A stretch of 64,000 bases of DNA, taken from contig NZ_RBKX01000001.1 of assembly GCF_003634615.1 (NCBI RefSeq), positions 2,170,001 to 2,234,000 on the forward strand. The letters run 5' to 3'. Below are positions 53,475 through 62,356 of the stretch, in pieces. This stretch comes from Flavobacterium sp. 102 (GTDB lineage: Bacteria > Bacteroidota > Bacteroidia > Flavobacteriales > Flavobacteriaceae). The notes under the pieces are model-generated. The model had not been told where the DNA came from and did not search any database. It saw only the letters and a program-made list of their open reading frames with translations. Positions within the stretch are counted from its first letter, which is position 1. Every line of letters starts with the position of its first letter. The translations under genes were made by a program, and so were the position numbers.

Positions 53475-55229
53475 TTAGCTTTCTACGGCAAACTGTGAAT
53501 CGTATAAATTTTTGTAATAACCTTGTGCTTTGTTGACCAATTCCTGATGTGTTCCTTCTTCTACAATTTGGCCTTTGTCCATCACAATGATTTTATCTGC
53601 ATTTATAATGGTAGCCAAACGGTGTGCAATGATGATAGAAGTTCTGCCTTGCGTGATTCGCTCAGTCGCTTTTTGGATTAACTCCTCGCTATACGTATCA
53701 ATGGATGAAGTCGCTTCGTCTAAAATCAAAATACTCGGATTACTCACATAAGCCCTAAGAAAAGCAATCAATTGACGTTGGCCGGAAGACAACATCACAC
53801 CTCGCTCTTTAACGTCATAATCATAACCACCGGGCAATGTTTTGATGAATTTATGAACGCCGATTTTTTTTGCTGCTTCAATCACTTCTTCCCGTGAAAT
53901 ATTCGGATTGTTAAGCGTAATGTTGTTGTGAATTGTATCGGCAAAAAGAAAAACATCTTGTAAAACGATGGCAATTTGTTGGCGTAAGCTTTCCAATTGG
54001 AAGTCGTTAATATTTTGGTTATCGACATAAATTGTCCCCGAATTAATTTCATAAAAACGATTCAGCAAATTGATAATGGTAGATTTTCCGGCACCGGTGG
54101 CACCAACGATAGCGATAGTTTCACCTGCTTTAACGTTTAGATTGATACCTTTTAATACTTCTTCTTTATCGTTATAACCAAATCGAACATTCTCAAATCG
54201 GATATTGCCTTTGAAATGGCTGGCCACAACACTTCCGTCTTCCTGAACGTCTTTATCGGTGTCTAAAATGTCAAAAACACGATTGGCGGCTATCATTCCC
54301 ATTTGCATCTCGTTGAATTTATCCGCAATTTGACGCAATGGGTTAAACAACATCCCGATGAACATTGTATAGGAAAACAAATCACCAAAAGTGGTAAACT
54401 TATCACCATCTAAAATATGAAAACCGCCATAAAGTACCACGGCGCCTAACGTTAATGACGAAATGATATCGGCGATAGGGAAGAAGATAGAGTTGTAAAG
54501 AATGGTTTTAATCCAAGCTTTGTTGTGCTTTTGGTTGATTTCCTTAAATTTTTCGTATTCGATTTCTTCGCGGTTGAAAAGCTGAACGATTTTCATTCCG
54601 GTAACGCGCTCTTGTACAAACGTATTCATATTGGCCACCTGATTTCGAACATCTTCAAAAGCCACTTGCATTTTTCGCTGAAAGATTCTAGTGATATAGA
54701 CTAAAACGGGCATCGCCAAAATCACTATCCATGTCAGTCGCCAGTTCATATAAAACATAAAAATCAGTATCACAATCATTTTCAACATATCACTGATGAT
54801 CATGAATAAACCTTGGCTAAAAATACGAGCAATTTGTTCAATGTCAGATACAGAACGAGTTACCAATTGTCCGACAGGTGCATGGTCAAAATATTTCATT
54901 CTGAAACTGAGCATATGCTTGAATAACTTGGTTCGAATGTCTTTAATAATATCTTGTCCTAACCAATTCGCCCAATACACAAAATAGAATTGGGATAGGG
55001 TTTCTAAAATCAACACAACGCCCATAATGGTTACATAAAACAATAAACCATGTTCGTCCTTCGGTGCTATATATTCATCAACGGTTTGTTTTAACAAATA
55101 AGGACGAAGTGCTGCAAAAACGGAAAGCAATACGGCAAACAAAATCACACCGTAATACCTTTTTTTATAAGGCTTGGTGTATTTTAAAATGCGTTTGAAT
55201 AAATTAGTATCGAATGCTTTTGCTTGCAT
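53475..55229 (-). CDS. MsbA-like ABC exporter, fused permease and ATPase
   Basis: 584 residues: six-helix membrane domain (about 15-320) with coupling-helix segments, then an ABC domain with Walker A VGATGAGKSTI, Q-loop, signature LSSGQRQLI, Walker B LILDEATSSID and H-loop. Half-transporter that acts as a homodimer, exporting a hydrophobic or lipidic substrate; lipid A transport is possible but not shown. Starts 1 base after the truA stop, so the two are co-transcribed. Confidence 0.93.
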   Translation of the reverse strand: MQAKAFDTNLFKRILKYTKPYKKRYYGVILFAVLLSVFAALRPYLLKQTVDEYIAPKDEHGLLFYVTIMGVVLILETLSQFYFVYWANWLGQDIIKDIRTKLFKHMLSFRMKYFDHAPVGQLVTRSVSDIEQIARIFSQGLFMIISDMLKMIVILIFMFYMNWRLTWIVILAMPVLVYITRIFQRKMQVAFEDVRNQVANMNTFVQERVTGMKIVQLFNREEIEYEKFKEINQKHNKAWIKTILYNSIFFPIADIISSLTLGAVVLYGGFHILDGDKFTTFGDLFSYTMFIGMLFNPLRQIADKFNEMQMGMIAANRVFDILDTDKDVQEDGSVVASHFKGNIRFENVRFGYNDKEEVLKGINLNVKAGETIAIVGATGAGKSTIINLLNRFYEINSGTIYVDNQNINDFQLESLRQQIAIVLQDVFLFADTIHNNITLNNPNISREEVIEAAKKIGVHKFIKTLPGGYDYDVKERGVMLSSGQRQLIAFLRAYVSNPSILILDEATSSIDTYSEELIQKATERITQGRTSIIIAHRLATIINADKIIVMDKGQIVEEGTHQELVNKAQGYYKNLYDSQFAVES

Positions 55230-55230
55230 A

Positions 55231-55998
55231 TTATTTTATATAGTCGTAATCAATTTGGGTTAGGTACAAACCGTGCGCAGGCACAGAAAATCCCGCTTGA
55301 CCTCGGTCTTTACTTTCAATTATTTTTTCAAAATCTTCTAAGTTTATTTTGCCTAAACCGATATTAATCATGGTTCCGACAATGGCACGAACCATATTAC
55401 GTAAAAAGCGATCAGCGGCTATGGTGAACACTAATTTGTTGCCGTTTGACTCCGTCCTGTTCGCCTTTGGCTCGAGTTGTTGCCAGTGTGCTTCAAAAAT
55501 AACACAATTAAACGTTCTGACGTCTGTATTGGTTTTAGAAAAACATTCAAAGTCAGTATACTTGAAAAGGATTTGGCACGCTCTGTTCATTTTGTCTACA
55601 TCCAAAGGCAATTGGTGCAACCAACTCCCGTCGTTTTCAAAAGCATCTTTGAAAGTGTGAATGTGGTATTCATAAGTTCGTTTCGTAGCATCGAAACGGG
55701 CATGAGCATCATCGTGTACTTTTCGGATATCAAAAATGACAATGTCTTTGGGTAAAAAAGAATTGAGTTTGTGAACTATGAGTTTACTGTCGATATCGGT
55801 TTCATAATCAAAATGCGCATACATTTTTTTGGCATGAACGCCGGTATCGGTTCGGCCTGCACCAACAATATCAATCTCTTTTTTTAGAATGATGGATAAA
55901 GCCTTATTGAGTGTTTCTTGTACGGAACTTGCATCGGGTTGGTACTGCCAACCGTGGTAATTTGTTCCTTTATAAGCTAATTCAATAAAATATCTCAA
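55231..55998 (-). CDS. truA: tRNA pseudouridine(38-40) synthase, TTG start
   Basis: 255 residues; makes pseudouridine at 38-40 of tRNA. Catalytic Asp in GAGRTDTGVHA and FFDIRKVHDDAHARFDA are visible. Start is TTG 55998 (MRYFIELAYKGTNYHGW): the earlier in-frame TTG at 56028 overlaps the -7 element. Between the usual EAHW and KLVFTIAADRFLRNM segments it carries an extra QQLEPKANRTESNGN, encoded by an interspersed mini-hairpin repeat (55448-55476); the family has a loop there. Confidence 0.93.
   Translation of the reverse strand: MRYFIELAYKGTNYHGWQYQPDASSVQETLNKALSIILKKEIDIVGAGRTDTGVHAKKMYAHFDYETDIDSKLIVHKLNSFLPKDIVIFDIRKVHDDAHARFDATKRTYEYHIHTFKDAFENDGSWLHQLPLDVDKMNRACQILFKYTDFECFSKTNTDVRTFNCVIFEAHWQQLEPKANRTESNGNKLVFTIAADRFLRNMVRAIVGTMINIGLGKINLEDFEKIIESKDRGQAGFSVPAHGLYLTQIDYDYIK
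55448..55476 (-). repeat. Interspersed mini-hairpin repeat, copy b, inside truA
   Basis: Minus strand CTCGAG, stem CC, AAA, stem GG, CGAAC, AGGACGGAG. Encodes LEPKANRTES in frame in a loop of TruA. Confidence 0.7.
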
Positions 55999-56025
55999 TG
56001 TGGATGTTCCTAGTTTTATGAGGTG

Positions 56026-56033
56026 CAAAGGTA
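56026..56033 (-). promoter_or_regulatory. -7 element TACCTTTG of truA
   Basis: Perfect TAnnTTTG on the minus strand, 27 bases before TTG 55998; it covers the alternative TTG at 56028. Confidence 0.6.
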
Positions 56034-56080
56034 CAAAGGATTTTAAATTGGATGTTTAAAGTTTTCATAATTTCATTGAT

Positions 56081-56088
56081 TATATTTG
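56081..56088 (+). promoter_or_regulatory. -7 element TATATTTG of the phosphoesterase gene
   Basis: Perfect TAnnTTTG, 43 bases before the TTG start at 56132. Divergent to the truA promoter, 48 bases away. Confidence 0.55.
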
Positions 56089-56131
56089 TAACCTCAAAAC
56101 CTAGTGCCTCAGCACCTCAGTACCTTTTACC

Positions 56132-56626
56132 TTGAAAAAAATCTTATTACTTTCCGATACCCATAGTCATATTGATGATACTATTTTGAAATATGTTCAC
56201 CAAGCTGATGAAGTCTGGCATGCCGGAGATATTGGAGATTTAAATGTGACTGATACGATTAAAGCAATCAAACCTTTGCTAGCGGTTTACGGCAACATAG
56301 ACGATGACAAAGCCCGAATGGAATTTCCGTTGAACAATAGGTTTTTCTGTGAAGGTGTTGACGTTTGGATAACTCATATTGGCGGTTATCCCGGAAAGTA
56401 CAATCAGGCCATTCGAACTGAAATTCAAACCAGTCCACCGAAGCTTTTCATTTGTGGGCATTCGCACATACTGAAAGTACAATTTGATAAAAAACTCAAT
56501 TTATTGCATATGAATCCGGGAGCTTGTGGGATTTACGGATTTCATCAGGTGCGAACGATGTTGCGTTTCGAAATTGATGGCGATAAAATTCAGAATTTGG
56601 AGATTATTGAAATAGGGAAGAAGTAG
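56132..56626 (+). CDS. YfcE-type metallophosphoesterase, TTG start
   Basis: 164 residues, single calcineurin-like domain: LLSDTHSHID, AGDIGDL, VYGNIDD, GHSHILKVQ and MNPGACG, all metal-binding positions of the YfcE/MJ0936 group (phosphodiesterase activity on small substrates). TTG 56132 is the only start codon after the predicted transcription start and before the DTH motif; the in-frame stop upstream is TAG 56102-56104. Divergent from truA. Confidence 0.9.
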   Translation: MKKILLLSDTHSHIDDTILKYVHQADEVWHAGDIGDLNVTDTIKAIKPLLAVYGNIDDDKARMEFPLNNRFFCEGVDVWITHIGGYPGKYNQAIRTEIQTSPPKLFICGHSHILKVQFDKKLNLLHMNPGACGIYGFHQVRTMLRFEIDGDKIQNLEIIEIGKK

Positions 56627-56630
56627 TTTT

Positions 56631-56730
56631 AAACACAGATTTCACAGATTATCACAGATTTGTGTTTAATTATTAATTTGTAAAAATTTACTTCGTCAGT
56701 TCGCTTCGCTCGGGTGTGTAATCTGTGTTT
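56631..56730. repeat. Inverted-repeat element with embedded mini-hairpin (copy c)
   Basis: AAACACAGATT (56631-56641) and its reverse complement AATCTGTGTTT (56720-56730) bound a segment containing CACAGATT repeats and, at 56691-56715, mini-hairpin copy c (minus strand ACCCGAGCGAAGCGAAC, then TGACGAAG). The whole block fits the gap between the phosphoesterase gene and its terminator and may be a small dispersed element. Confidence 0.55.
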
Positions 56731-56746
56731 AATATAAATGATTCAA

Positions 56747-56781
56747 TAAAAAACCCGTCTGTTTAAAAAGACGGGTTTTTC
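56747..56781. terminator. Terminator between the phosphoesterase and DUF4293 genes
   Basis: A-tract, ACCCGTCT / AGACGGGT stem with an eight-base loop (56753-56776), T-tract. Serves both convergent genes. Confidence 0.9.
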
Positions 56782-56809
56782 GCAGCACTAAAAAACTAAG
56801 TTTATAGGT

Positions 56810-57217
56810 TTATCGCAATCGATCCACAGATTTTACGAGATCTTCATCCTTTTTAATGGCTTTGTTGGCCAAAACCAAAAGTACGATAGAAAGAATAGGT
56901 AAGAACATCCCAACACCTTTCTCAGAAACAATAGCTTCTCCAGATGCAGTTAGTGTTCGGTACACAAATAATCCTAATAAAATTAAATTCAATATGATAT
57001 TCAATCTGCCCATGACAAATTGTTGTTGTCTTTTTGCGTGTGATAAAATGCTCAATAATGACAGCGTGCTGCTCAATCCGAATAGCGCGGTGTAAGCAAT
57101 ATCCATCATAAAATAGATTGATTTACCCGATGCGTCATTCCACAAAGGAAACACAAATGGTAAAACACCAGTTACGATTAGGCAAGCTATCAAATAATAA
57201 GTCTGTATTCTAAACAT
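56810..57217 (-). CDS. DUF4293 membrane protein
   Basis: 135 residues, four helices, with the family start MFRIQTYYLI and an acidic-basic tail. Function unknown; it lies beside rho in flavobacteria. Own -7 element at 57238-57245. Confidence 0.83.
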   Translation of the reverse strand: MFRIQTYYLIACLIVTGVLPFVFPLWNDASGKSIYFMMDIAYTALFGLSSTLSLLSILSHAKRQQQFVMGRLNIILNLILLGLFVYRTLTASGEAIVSEKGVGMFLPILSIVLLVLANKAIKKDEDLVKSVDRLR

Positions 57218-57237
57218 AGTTCTTGAAAAATGTTGTA

Positions 57238-57245
57238 CAAAAATA
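57238..57245 (-). promoter_or_regulatory. -7 element TATTTTTG of the DUF4293 gene
   Basis: Perfect TAnnTTTG, 20 bases before ATG 57217. Confidence 0.5.
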
Positions 57246-57404
57246 TAGTTTCTTTTTAAAAAATACTATTGCATGGTAAAAATTTATTTGTATTATTGCA
57301 TAACAAATCCGCAAGTACTTCATCTTCGGACTTTTCTATACCAATATTTTCTACCCACATTTGTAGTATTTTCCAAAGAACAAATTTAAATCAAAACAAT
57401 ATTG

Positions 57405-59243
57405 ATGTTTGATATTTCCGCCTTAAAAGAAATGAAGCTTTCTGAGCTTCAAGACATTGCCAAGTTGGCAAAAACTATTAAAGTCACCGGTGCCAAAAAA
57501 GATACGCTAATTGCAAAAATTTTGGAACACCAAAACAATACTGTAACCGAAGAGAAACCCAAAGTTACTTCAGACCAGAATGATAGCGAATTGGCTAAGC
57601 AAAAAGCAGCAGTTGATAATAAAAGTAAACGCGCCCGAATTACGCCTGAAACCAAAAAAGCACCTGAAACCAATCAAAATGATTTGTTTGCCAATGAGGA
57701 ACCGATAGCGGTCGTAGCCGAAGCCCCGAGCGATAGCCAACGGGCGGAGCAAAAGCCGGCTTTTGAAAGCAAAAACCCTAAGTTTAAAAAACCTTTCGAT
57801 AAAAAAACTCGAGGCGGAGCCGAACAGAACGAAGCTAAACCCGGCAATACACCTTCACAGCAATCAAGCGATAGCGAAGTTGAAGAAAAGCAACGGGCTG
57901 TTGAAGTTCCAAGCGATAGCGAACAGACGCAACAAACTGAAGCCAATCCAAACCAAAATAAGGATGGTAACCGTCTGCAAAAGCCTAAAAATCCGAACCA
58001 AAATCAACACGAGCGTAAGCGAACTGACGAAGTAAACCAAAATGGCAATGGTAACGGTAATGCAAACAATAACAACCCTAATTTTAAAGGAAAGAAACAT
58101 AGTAATTTCCGCGATTCCGATTATGAATTTGACGGAATTATTGAAAGCGAAGGTGTTTTAGAAATGATGCCTGATGGCTACGGTTTCTTGCGCTCTTCTG
58201 ATTATAACTACTTAGCGTCTCCCGATGATATTTATTTATCGACTTCTCAAATCAGATTATTCGGTTTGAAAACCGGTGATACCGTAAAAGGAGTAGTACG
58301 TCCGCCTAAAGAAGGTGAAAAATTCTTCCCATTGGTTCGCGTTTTAAAAATCAATGGACATGATCCGCAAGTCGTTAGAGATAGAGTTTCCTTCGAACAC
58401 TTAACGCCAATTTTTCCAAAAGAAAAATTCAATATAGCCGATAAACAAGCCAGCGTTTCCACCAGAGTAATCGATTTGTTTTCGCCAATCGGTAAAGGAC
58501 AACGCGGTATGATTGTGGCCCAACCCAAAACAGGTAAAACAATGTTGTTAAAAGACATTGCCAATGCCATTGCGGCCAATCATCCTGAAGTTTATTTGAT
58601 AGTGTTACTAATTGACGAACGTCCGGAAGAAGTTACCGATATGCAACGTAGTGTTCGTGGTGAAGTAATTGCTTCTACTTTCGACAGAGAACCAATGGAA
58701 CACGTAAAAATTGCCAATATTGTTTTAGAGAAATCAAAACGTTTGGTAGAATGTGGTCATGATGTAGTGATTTTGTTGGATTCGATTACGCGTTTGGCCA
58801 GAGCTTATAATACGGTGCAACCGGCATCCGGTAAAGTACTTTCGGGTGGAGTTGATGCGAATGCGTTACAAAAACCAAAACGTTTCTTCGGTGCGGCTCG
58901 TAACGTAGAAAACGGTGGTTCACTCAGTATCATCGCAACAGCTTTAACGGAAACCGGTTCTAAAATGGACGAAGTAATCTTCGAAGAATTTAAAGGAACA
59001 GGTAATATGGAGTTGCAATTGGACAGAAAAATTGCCAACCGAAGAATTTTCCCGGCTATCGATTTGACTTCATCCAGTACGCGTCGTGATGATTTATTGT
59101 TAGACGAAAAAACACTACAAAGAATGTGGATTTTGCGCAAGTTCTTAGCTGATATGAATCCGGTAGAAGCGATGGATACCATTAATGATAAGATTAAGAA
59201 GACCCGAAATAACGATGAGTTCCTCATTTCGATGAACGATTAA
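57405..59243 (+). CDS. rho: Transcription termination factor Rho with long disordered insert
   Basis: 612 residues from ATG 57405 (an overlapping TTG three bases earlier is less likely). Rho-N-like segment at 1-45, then a disordered, Asn/Gln/Lys/Glu-rich insert (about 50-240), then the OB-fold RNA-binding domain and the RecA-like motor with P-loop [11 protein letters not shown] and the secondary site. Insert-bearing Rho is typical of Bacteroidota, and in Bacteroides such an insert drives Rho condensates. Here the insert carries at least four copies of the interspersed mini-hairpin repeat, giving peptides such as [19 protein letters not shown] and PSDSEQTQQ, and HERKRTDE. Confidence 0.96.
   Translation: MFDISALKEMKLSELQDIAKLAKTIKVTGAKKDTLIAKILEHQNNTVTEEKPKVTSDQNDSELAKQKAAVDNKSKRARITPETKKAPETNQNDLFANEEPIAVVAEAPSDSQRAEQKPAFESKNPKFKKPFDKKTRGGAEQNEAKPGNTPSQQSSDSEVEEKQRAVEVPSDSEQTQQTEANPNQNKDGNRLQKPKNPNQNQHERKRTDEVNQNGNGNGNANNNNPNFKGKKHSNFRDSDYEFDGIIESEGVLEMMPDGYGFLRSSDYNYLASPDDIYLSTSQIRLFGLKTGDTVKGVVRPPKEGEKFFPLVRVLKINGHDPQVVRDRVSFEHLTPIFPKEKFNIADKQASVSTRVIDLFSPIGKGQRGMIVAQPKTGKTMLLKDIANAIAANHPEVYLIVLLIDERPEEVTDMQRSVRGEVIASTFDREPMEHVKIANIVLEKSKRLVECGHDVVILLDSITRLARAYNTVQPASGKVLSGGVDANALQKPKRFFGAARNVENGGSLSIIATALTETGSKMDEVIFEEFKGTGNMELQLDRKIANRRIFPAIDLTSSSTRRDDLLLDEKTLQRMWILRKFLADMNPVEAMDTINDKIKKTRNNDEFLISMND
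57724..57749 (+). repeat. Interspersed mini-hairpin repeat, copy d, inside rho
   Basis: CCCCGAG, C, GATA, G, then CCAAC, GGGCGGAG. One arm of the closing pair differs from the consensus. Read in frame as APSDSQRAE. Confidence 0.6.
57808..57834 (+). repeat. Interspersed mini-hairpin repeat, copy e, inside rho
   Basis: ACTCGAG, stem GC, GGA, stem GC, CGAAC, AGAACGAAG. Read in a different frame from copy d, as [10 protein letters not shown]. Confidence 0.55.
57863..57932 (+). repeat. Interspersed mini-hairpin repeats, copies f and g, inside rho
   Basis: Two copies: 57863-57887 (diverged, CAAGCGATAGCGAAG) and 57909-57932 (CCAAGCGATAGCGAAC, then AGACGCAA). Both read in the same frame as copy d ([13 protein letters not shown]). 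Confidence 0.55.
58008..58032 (+). repeat. Interspersed mini-hairpin repeat, copy h, inside rho
   Basis: CACGAG, C, GTAA, G, CGAAC, TGACGAAG: almost identical in its 3' half to intergenic copy c. Read in a third frame, HERKRTDE. Confidence 0.6.
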
Positions 59244-59247
59244 ATAT

Positions 59248-59280
59248 TGAATCCCAACTTAACGGTTGGGATTTTTTTTA
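59248..59280 (+). terminator. Intrinsic terminator after rho
   Basis: AATCCCAAC / GTTGGGATT stem with a six-base loop (59250-59273), followed by a run of T. Confidence 0.9.
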
Positions 59281-59315
59281 GCAAATATTTATCATAATGC
59301 AACATTTTCATTCTT

Positions 59316-59323
59316 TACTTTTG
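59316..59323 (+). promoter_or_regulatory. -7 element TACTTTTG of the EamA transporter gene
   Basis: Perfect TAnnTTTG. The ATG at 59297 lies upstream of it, so it cannot be translated from this promoter; the next in-frame start is GTG 59372. Confidence 0.55.
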
Positions 59324-59328
59324 CAGCA

Positions 59329-59355
59329 CCCGAGACCGAAGGTCGAACGGAATGA
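59329..59355 (+). repeat. Interspersed mini-hairpin repeat, copy i, in the EamA leader
   Basis: CCCGAG, stem ACC, GAA, stem GGT, CGAAC, GGAATGAA. It starts about where transcription should begin, so it would form the 5' leader of the mRNA. Confidence 0.65.
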
Positions 59356-59371
59356 AATTAAAATTTACTTC

Positions 59372-60271
59372 GTGCAAATCAATAAATATTACCTGTCTGC
59401 TTTATCCGCTTTTATTATTTGGGGATTTTTTAGTTTGCCACTAAAACCGCTTCACGATTATCCGTCGTTGGACATCTTATTTTACAGAGTTTTTTTAGCT
59501 ACGGCTTTACTGTTGTTAATCAATGTTTCGTTTAGATATGATGTTGTCAAAGAAAATGTAAAAGTGTTTAGGTCATTGAGTCAAAAAGATAAAAGAAAGT
59601 TCTTGACTTTAACGGTTGTAGGCGGATTTTTATTGGTGCTGAATTGGTATCTTTTTATGTTCGCCCTTAACCATGTGAGTCTGAATTCGGCTTCTTTTGC
59701 TTATCTGATTTGCCCAATCATCACTACTATCTTAGCGTTTTTTATCTTAAAAGAAAAGCTGAGTTTCTGGCAATGGTTTTCGGTGGTTTTATGTTTGATC
59801 AGTTGCGCGATTTTATCCTATGGAGATTTAACCGGATTGGTGTACAGCTTGATTATTGCGGTTTCCTTTGCTTTGTACTTAATCAGTCAGCGAAAGAATA
59901 ACCTTTTTGATAAGTTCATCGTGTTGTCTATTCAAATGATCATTGCTTCCATCGTATTAGCACCGTTTTTTCCACTCTATAGCGGAACCACACCAAACGA
60001 ATCGATATTCTATATACTGATGATTGTAATTGTAGTATTGTTTACCATCATTCCGTTGTTTCTGAATTTGTATGCTTTAAAAGGCATGAATTCCTCGGCG
60101 GTTGGAATATTGATGTACACCAATCCGTTAATCAACTTCTTGTTGGGTATATTTTATTTCCATGAAAAAATGACAACGGCGCATATTATTTCATTCAGCC
60201 TCATTTTACTATCGATCGTTATTTTTAACGAAAGAATCTTGTTTAAGAGGAAATCGCTAAGTGAGAAATAA
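59372..60271 (+). CDS. EamA (drug/metabolite transporter family) permease, probable GTG start
   Basis: About 300 residues from GTG 59372 (frame also open from ATG 59297, which precedes the promoter). Ten hydrophobic helices in two EamA halves, with WGFFSLPLK in the first and the PLINFLLGIFYFHEK segment in the last. Resembles RarD. Substrate unknown. Follows rho on the same strand after a terminator. Confidence 0.85.
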   Translation: MQINKYYLSALSAFIIWGFFSLPLKPLHDYPSLDILFYRVFLATALLLLINVSFRYDVVKENVKVFRSLSQKDKRKFLTLTVVGGFLLVLNWYLFMFALNHVSLNSASFAYLICPIITTILAFFILKEKLSFWQWFSVVLCLISCAILSYGDLTGLVYSLIIAVSFALYLISQRKNNLFDKFIVLSIQMIIASIVLAPFFPLYSGTTPNESIFYILMIVIVVLFTIIPLFLNLYALKGMNSSAVGILMYTNPLINFLLGIFYFHEKMTTAHIISFSLILLSIVIFNERILFKRKSLSEK

Positions 60272-60321
60272 GTCAAATACTCCCGGCTCAAAACTCCAAA
60301 CGCCATACTCAAAATGTCATC

Positions 60322-60352
60322 TTGTCAGCATAATCTATCCCAAAACTGACAA
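60322..60352. promoter_or_regulatory. Inverted repeat upstream of dnaK
   Basis: TTGTCAG (60322-60328) and CTGACAA (60346-60352) form perfect 7-base arms around 17 bases, 20 bases upstream of the sigma-54-like element. Probable activator site. Confidence 0.55.
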
Positions 60353-60371
60353 TTTATTCCCAATGGCCACT

Positions 60372-60386
60372 TGGCACAATAGTTGT
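60372..60386 (+). promoter_or_regulatory. dnaK: Sigma-54-like promoter of dnaK
   Basis: TGGCAC, five bases, TTGT: matches TGGCAC-N5-TTGC at nine of ten positions. The predicted start would lie about 70 bases before the ATG. No good TAnnTTTG is present in the 196-base interval. Confidence 0.5.
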
Positions 60387-60467
60387 CATTCTCGAAATCG
60401 TACAACACAAAGTACTATTCACTCGTAGAGGAATAATCAAAGAATAAATTAAAAGGAGAAAATAAAA

Positions 60468-62342
60468 ATGGGAAAAATTATTGGTATCGACTTAGGTACA
60501 ACCAACTCTTGTGTGGCCGTTATGGAAGGTGGAGAACCAGTTGTAATTGCTAACGCAGAAGGTAAAAGAACAACGCCATCTGTAATTGCTTTTGTAGAAG
60601 GTGGAGAAATTAAAGTAGGTGATCCTGCGAAAAGACAAGCGGTGACAAACCCAACCAAAACCATAGCGTCTATTAAACGTTTTATGGGGAACAAGTACAC
60701 AGAAAGTGCTAAAGAAGCATCAACTGTTGCGTACAAAGTAATGAAAGGCGATAATGACACACCACGTGTTGATATCGACGGAAGATTGTATACACCACAA
60801 GAATTGTCAGCGATGACACTTCAAAAAATGAAAAAAACAGCTGAAGACTATTTAGGTCATACGGTTACCGAAGCAGTGATTACTGTTCCGGCTTACTTTA
60901 ACGATGCACAACGTCAGGCTACGAAAGAAGCAGGAGAAATTGCAGGTCTTAAAGTAATGCGTATCATCAATGAGCCAACCGCTGCGGCATTAGCTTACGG
61001 ATTAGACAAACAAGGAAAAGACCAAAAAATTGCCGTTTACGATTTAGGTGGAGGAACTTTTGATATCTCTGTACTTGAATTAGGCGATGGTGTTTTCGAA
61101 GTATTGTCTACAAACGGAGATACTCACTTAGGTGGAGATGACTTTGACCAAGTAATCATCGATTGGATGGCTAACGATTTCAATACCGAAGAAGGTGTTG
61201 ATTTGCGTAAAGACCCAATGGCATTACAACGTTTAAAAGAAGCAGCTGAAAAAGCTAAAATCGAGTTGTCGTCTTCAACACAAACAGAAATCAACTTACC
61301 ATACGTTACGGCTACGGCTTCAGGACCAAAACACTTAGTGAAAACTTTGACTCGTGCTAAATTCGAGCAATTGGCTGAATCTTTAGTAAAACGTTCTATG
61401 GAACCGGTTGTTAAAGCGTTGAAAGATGCAGGTTTAACGACTTCAGATATCGACGAAGTAATCTTGGTTGGTGGTTCTACAAGAATCCCGGTTATCCAAG
61501 ATCAAGTAGAAAAATTCTTTGGTAAAAAACCATCAAAAGGAGTTAATCCTGATGAAGTAGTAGCAATTGGAGCTGCGATTCAAGGTGGTGTTTTATCCGG
61601 TGATGTAAAAGATGTATTGTTATTAGATGTTACGCCTTTATCATTAGGAATTGAAACTATGGGTAACGTAATGACTAAATTAATCGAGTCAAATACGACT
61701 ATTCCAACTAAAAAGTCACAAGTGTTCTCTACGGCTGCGGACAACCAACCAAGTGTTGAAATCCACGTGATTCAAGGAGAAAGAACGATGGCTGCAGATA
61801 ACAAAACTATTGGTCGTTTCCACTTAGAAGGAATTCCACCGGCACCTAGAGGTGTTCCTCAAATTGAAGTAACTTTTGACATCGATGCCAATGGTATCAT
61901 CAAAGTATCAGCTACAGATAAAGGAACAGGAAAATCTCATGATATTCGTATCGAAGCGTCTTCAGGATTGACTCCGGAAGAAATCGAAAGAATGAAAAAA
62001 GATGCTGAATTAAACGCTGAAAGCGATAGATTGGCTAAAGAAAAAGCAGATAAATTAAACGAAGCTGACGGTATGATTTTCCAAACAGAAAGTCAATTGA
62101 AAGAGTTGGGTGAGAAATTATCTGACGAACATAAAACAGCTATCGAATATGCTTTAACCGAATTGAAAATGGCCTACCAATCACAAGATTTGGAAGCGAT
62201 TCAAAAAGGGTTAGACAATGTAAATGCCGCTTGGAAAACAGCTACAGAAGCAATGTATGCTCAAGGTGACGCTGGTCAGGCTCAGGAAGCAGAAGCGCAA
62301 GGCGATAATACTCAGGATGTAGAATTCGAAGAGGTAAAATAA
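60468..62342 (+). CDS. dnaK: Chaperone DnaK (Hsp70)
   Basis: 624 residues. N-terminal ATPase domain with [28 protein letters not shown] and [10 protein letters not shown] motifs; substrate domain with [23 protein letters not shown]; and an acidic helical tail ending EEVK. ATG is preceded by a purine-rich AAAGGAGAA, an unusually good ribosome-binding site for this genome. dnaJ is not adjacent. Confidence 0.97.
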   Translation: MGKIIGIDLGTTNSCVAVMEGGEPVVIANAEGKRTTPSVIAFVEGGEIKVGDPAKRQAVTNPTKTIASIKRFMGNKYTESAKEASTVAYKVMKGDNDTPRVDIDGRLYTPQELSAMTLQKMKKTAEDYLGHTVTEAVITVPAYFNDAQRQATKEAGEIAGLKVMRIINEPTAAALAYGLDKQGKDQKIAVYDLGGGTFDISVLELGDGVFEVLSTNGDTHLGGDDFDQVIIDWMANDFNTEEGVDLRKDPMALQRLKEAAEKAKIELSSSTQTEINLPYVTATASGPKHLVKTLTRAKFEQLAESLVKRSMEPVVKALKDAGLTTSDIDEVILVGGSTRIPVIQDQVEKFFGKKPSKGVNPDEVVAIGAAIQGGVLSGDVKDVLLLDVTPLSLGIETMGNVMTKLIESNTTIPTKKSQVFSTAADNQPSVEIHVIQGERTMAADNKTIGRFHLEGIPPAPRGVPQIEVTFDIDANGIIKVSATDKGTGKSHDIRIEASSGLTPEEIERMKKDAELNAESDRLAKEKADKLNEADGMIFQTESQLKELGEKLSDEHKTAIEYALTELKMAYQSQDLEAIQKGLDNVNAAWKTATEAMYAQGDAGQAQEAEAQGDNTQDVEFEEVK

Positions 62343-62356
62343 TATAATTCCCGTAG

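Noticed and set aside
56101..56131. Direct repeat CCTCAGCACCTCAG before the phosphoesterase
   Set aside because: Short and only in one place; probably chance in the leader.
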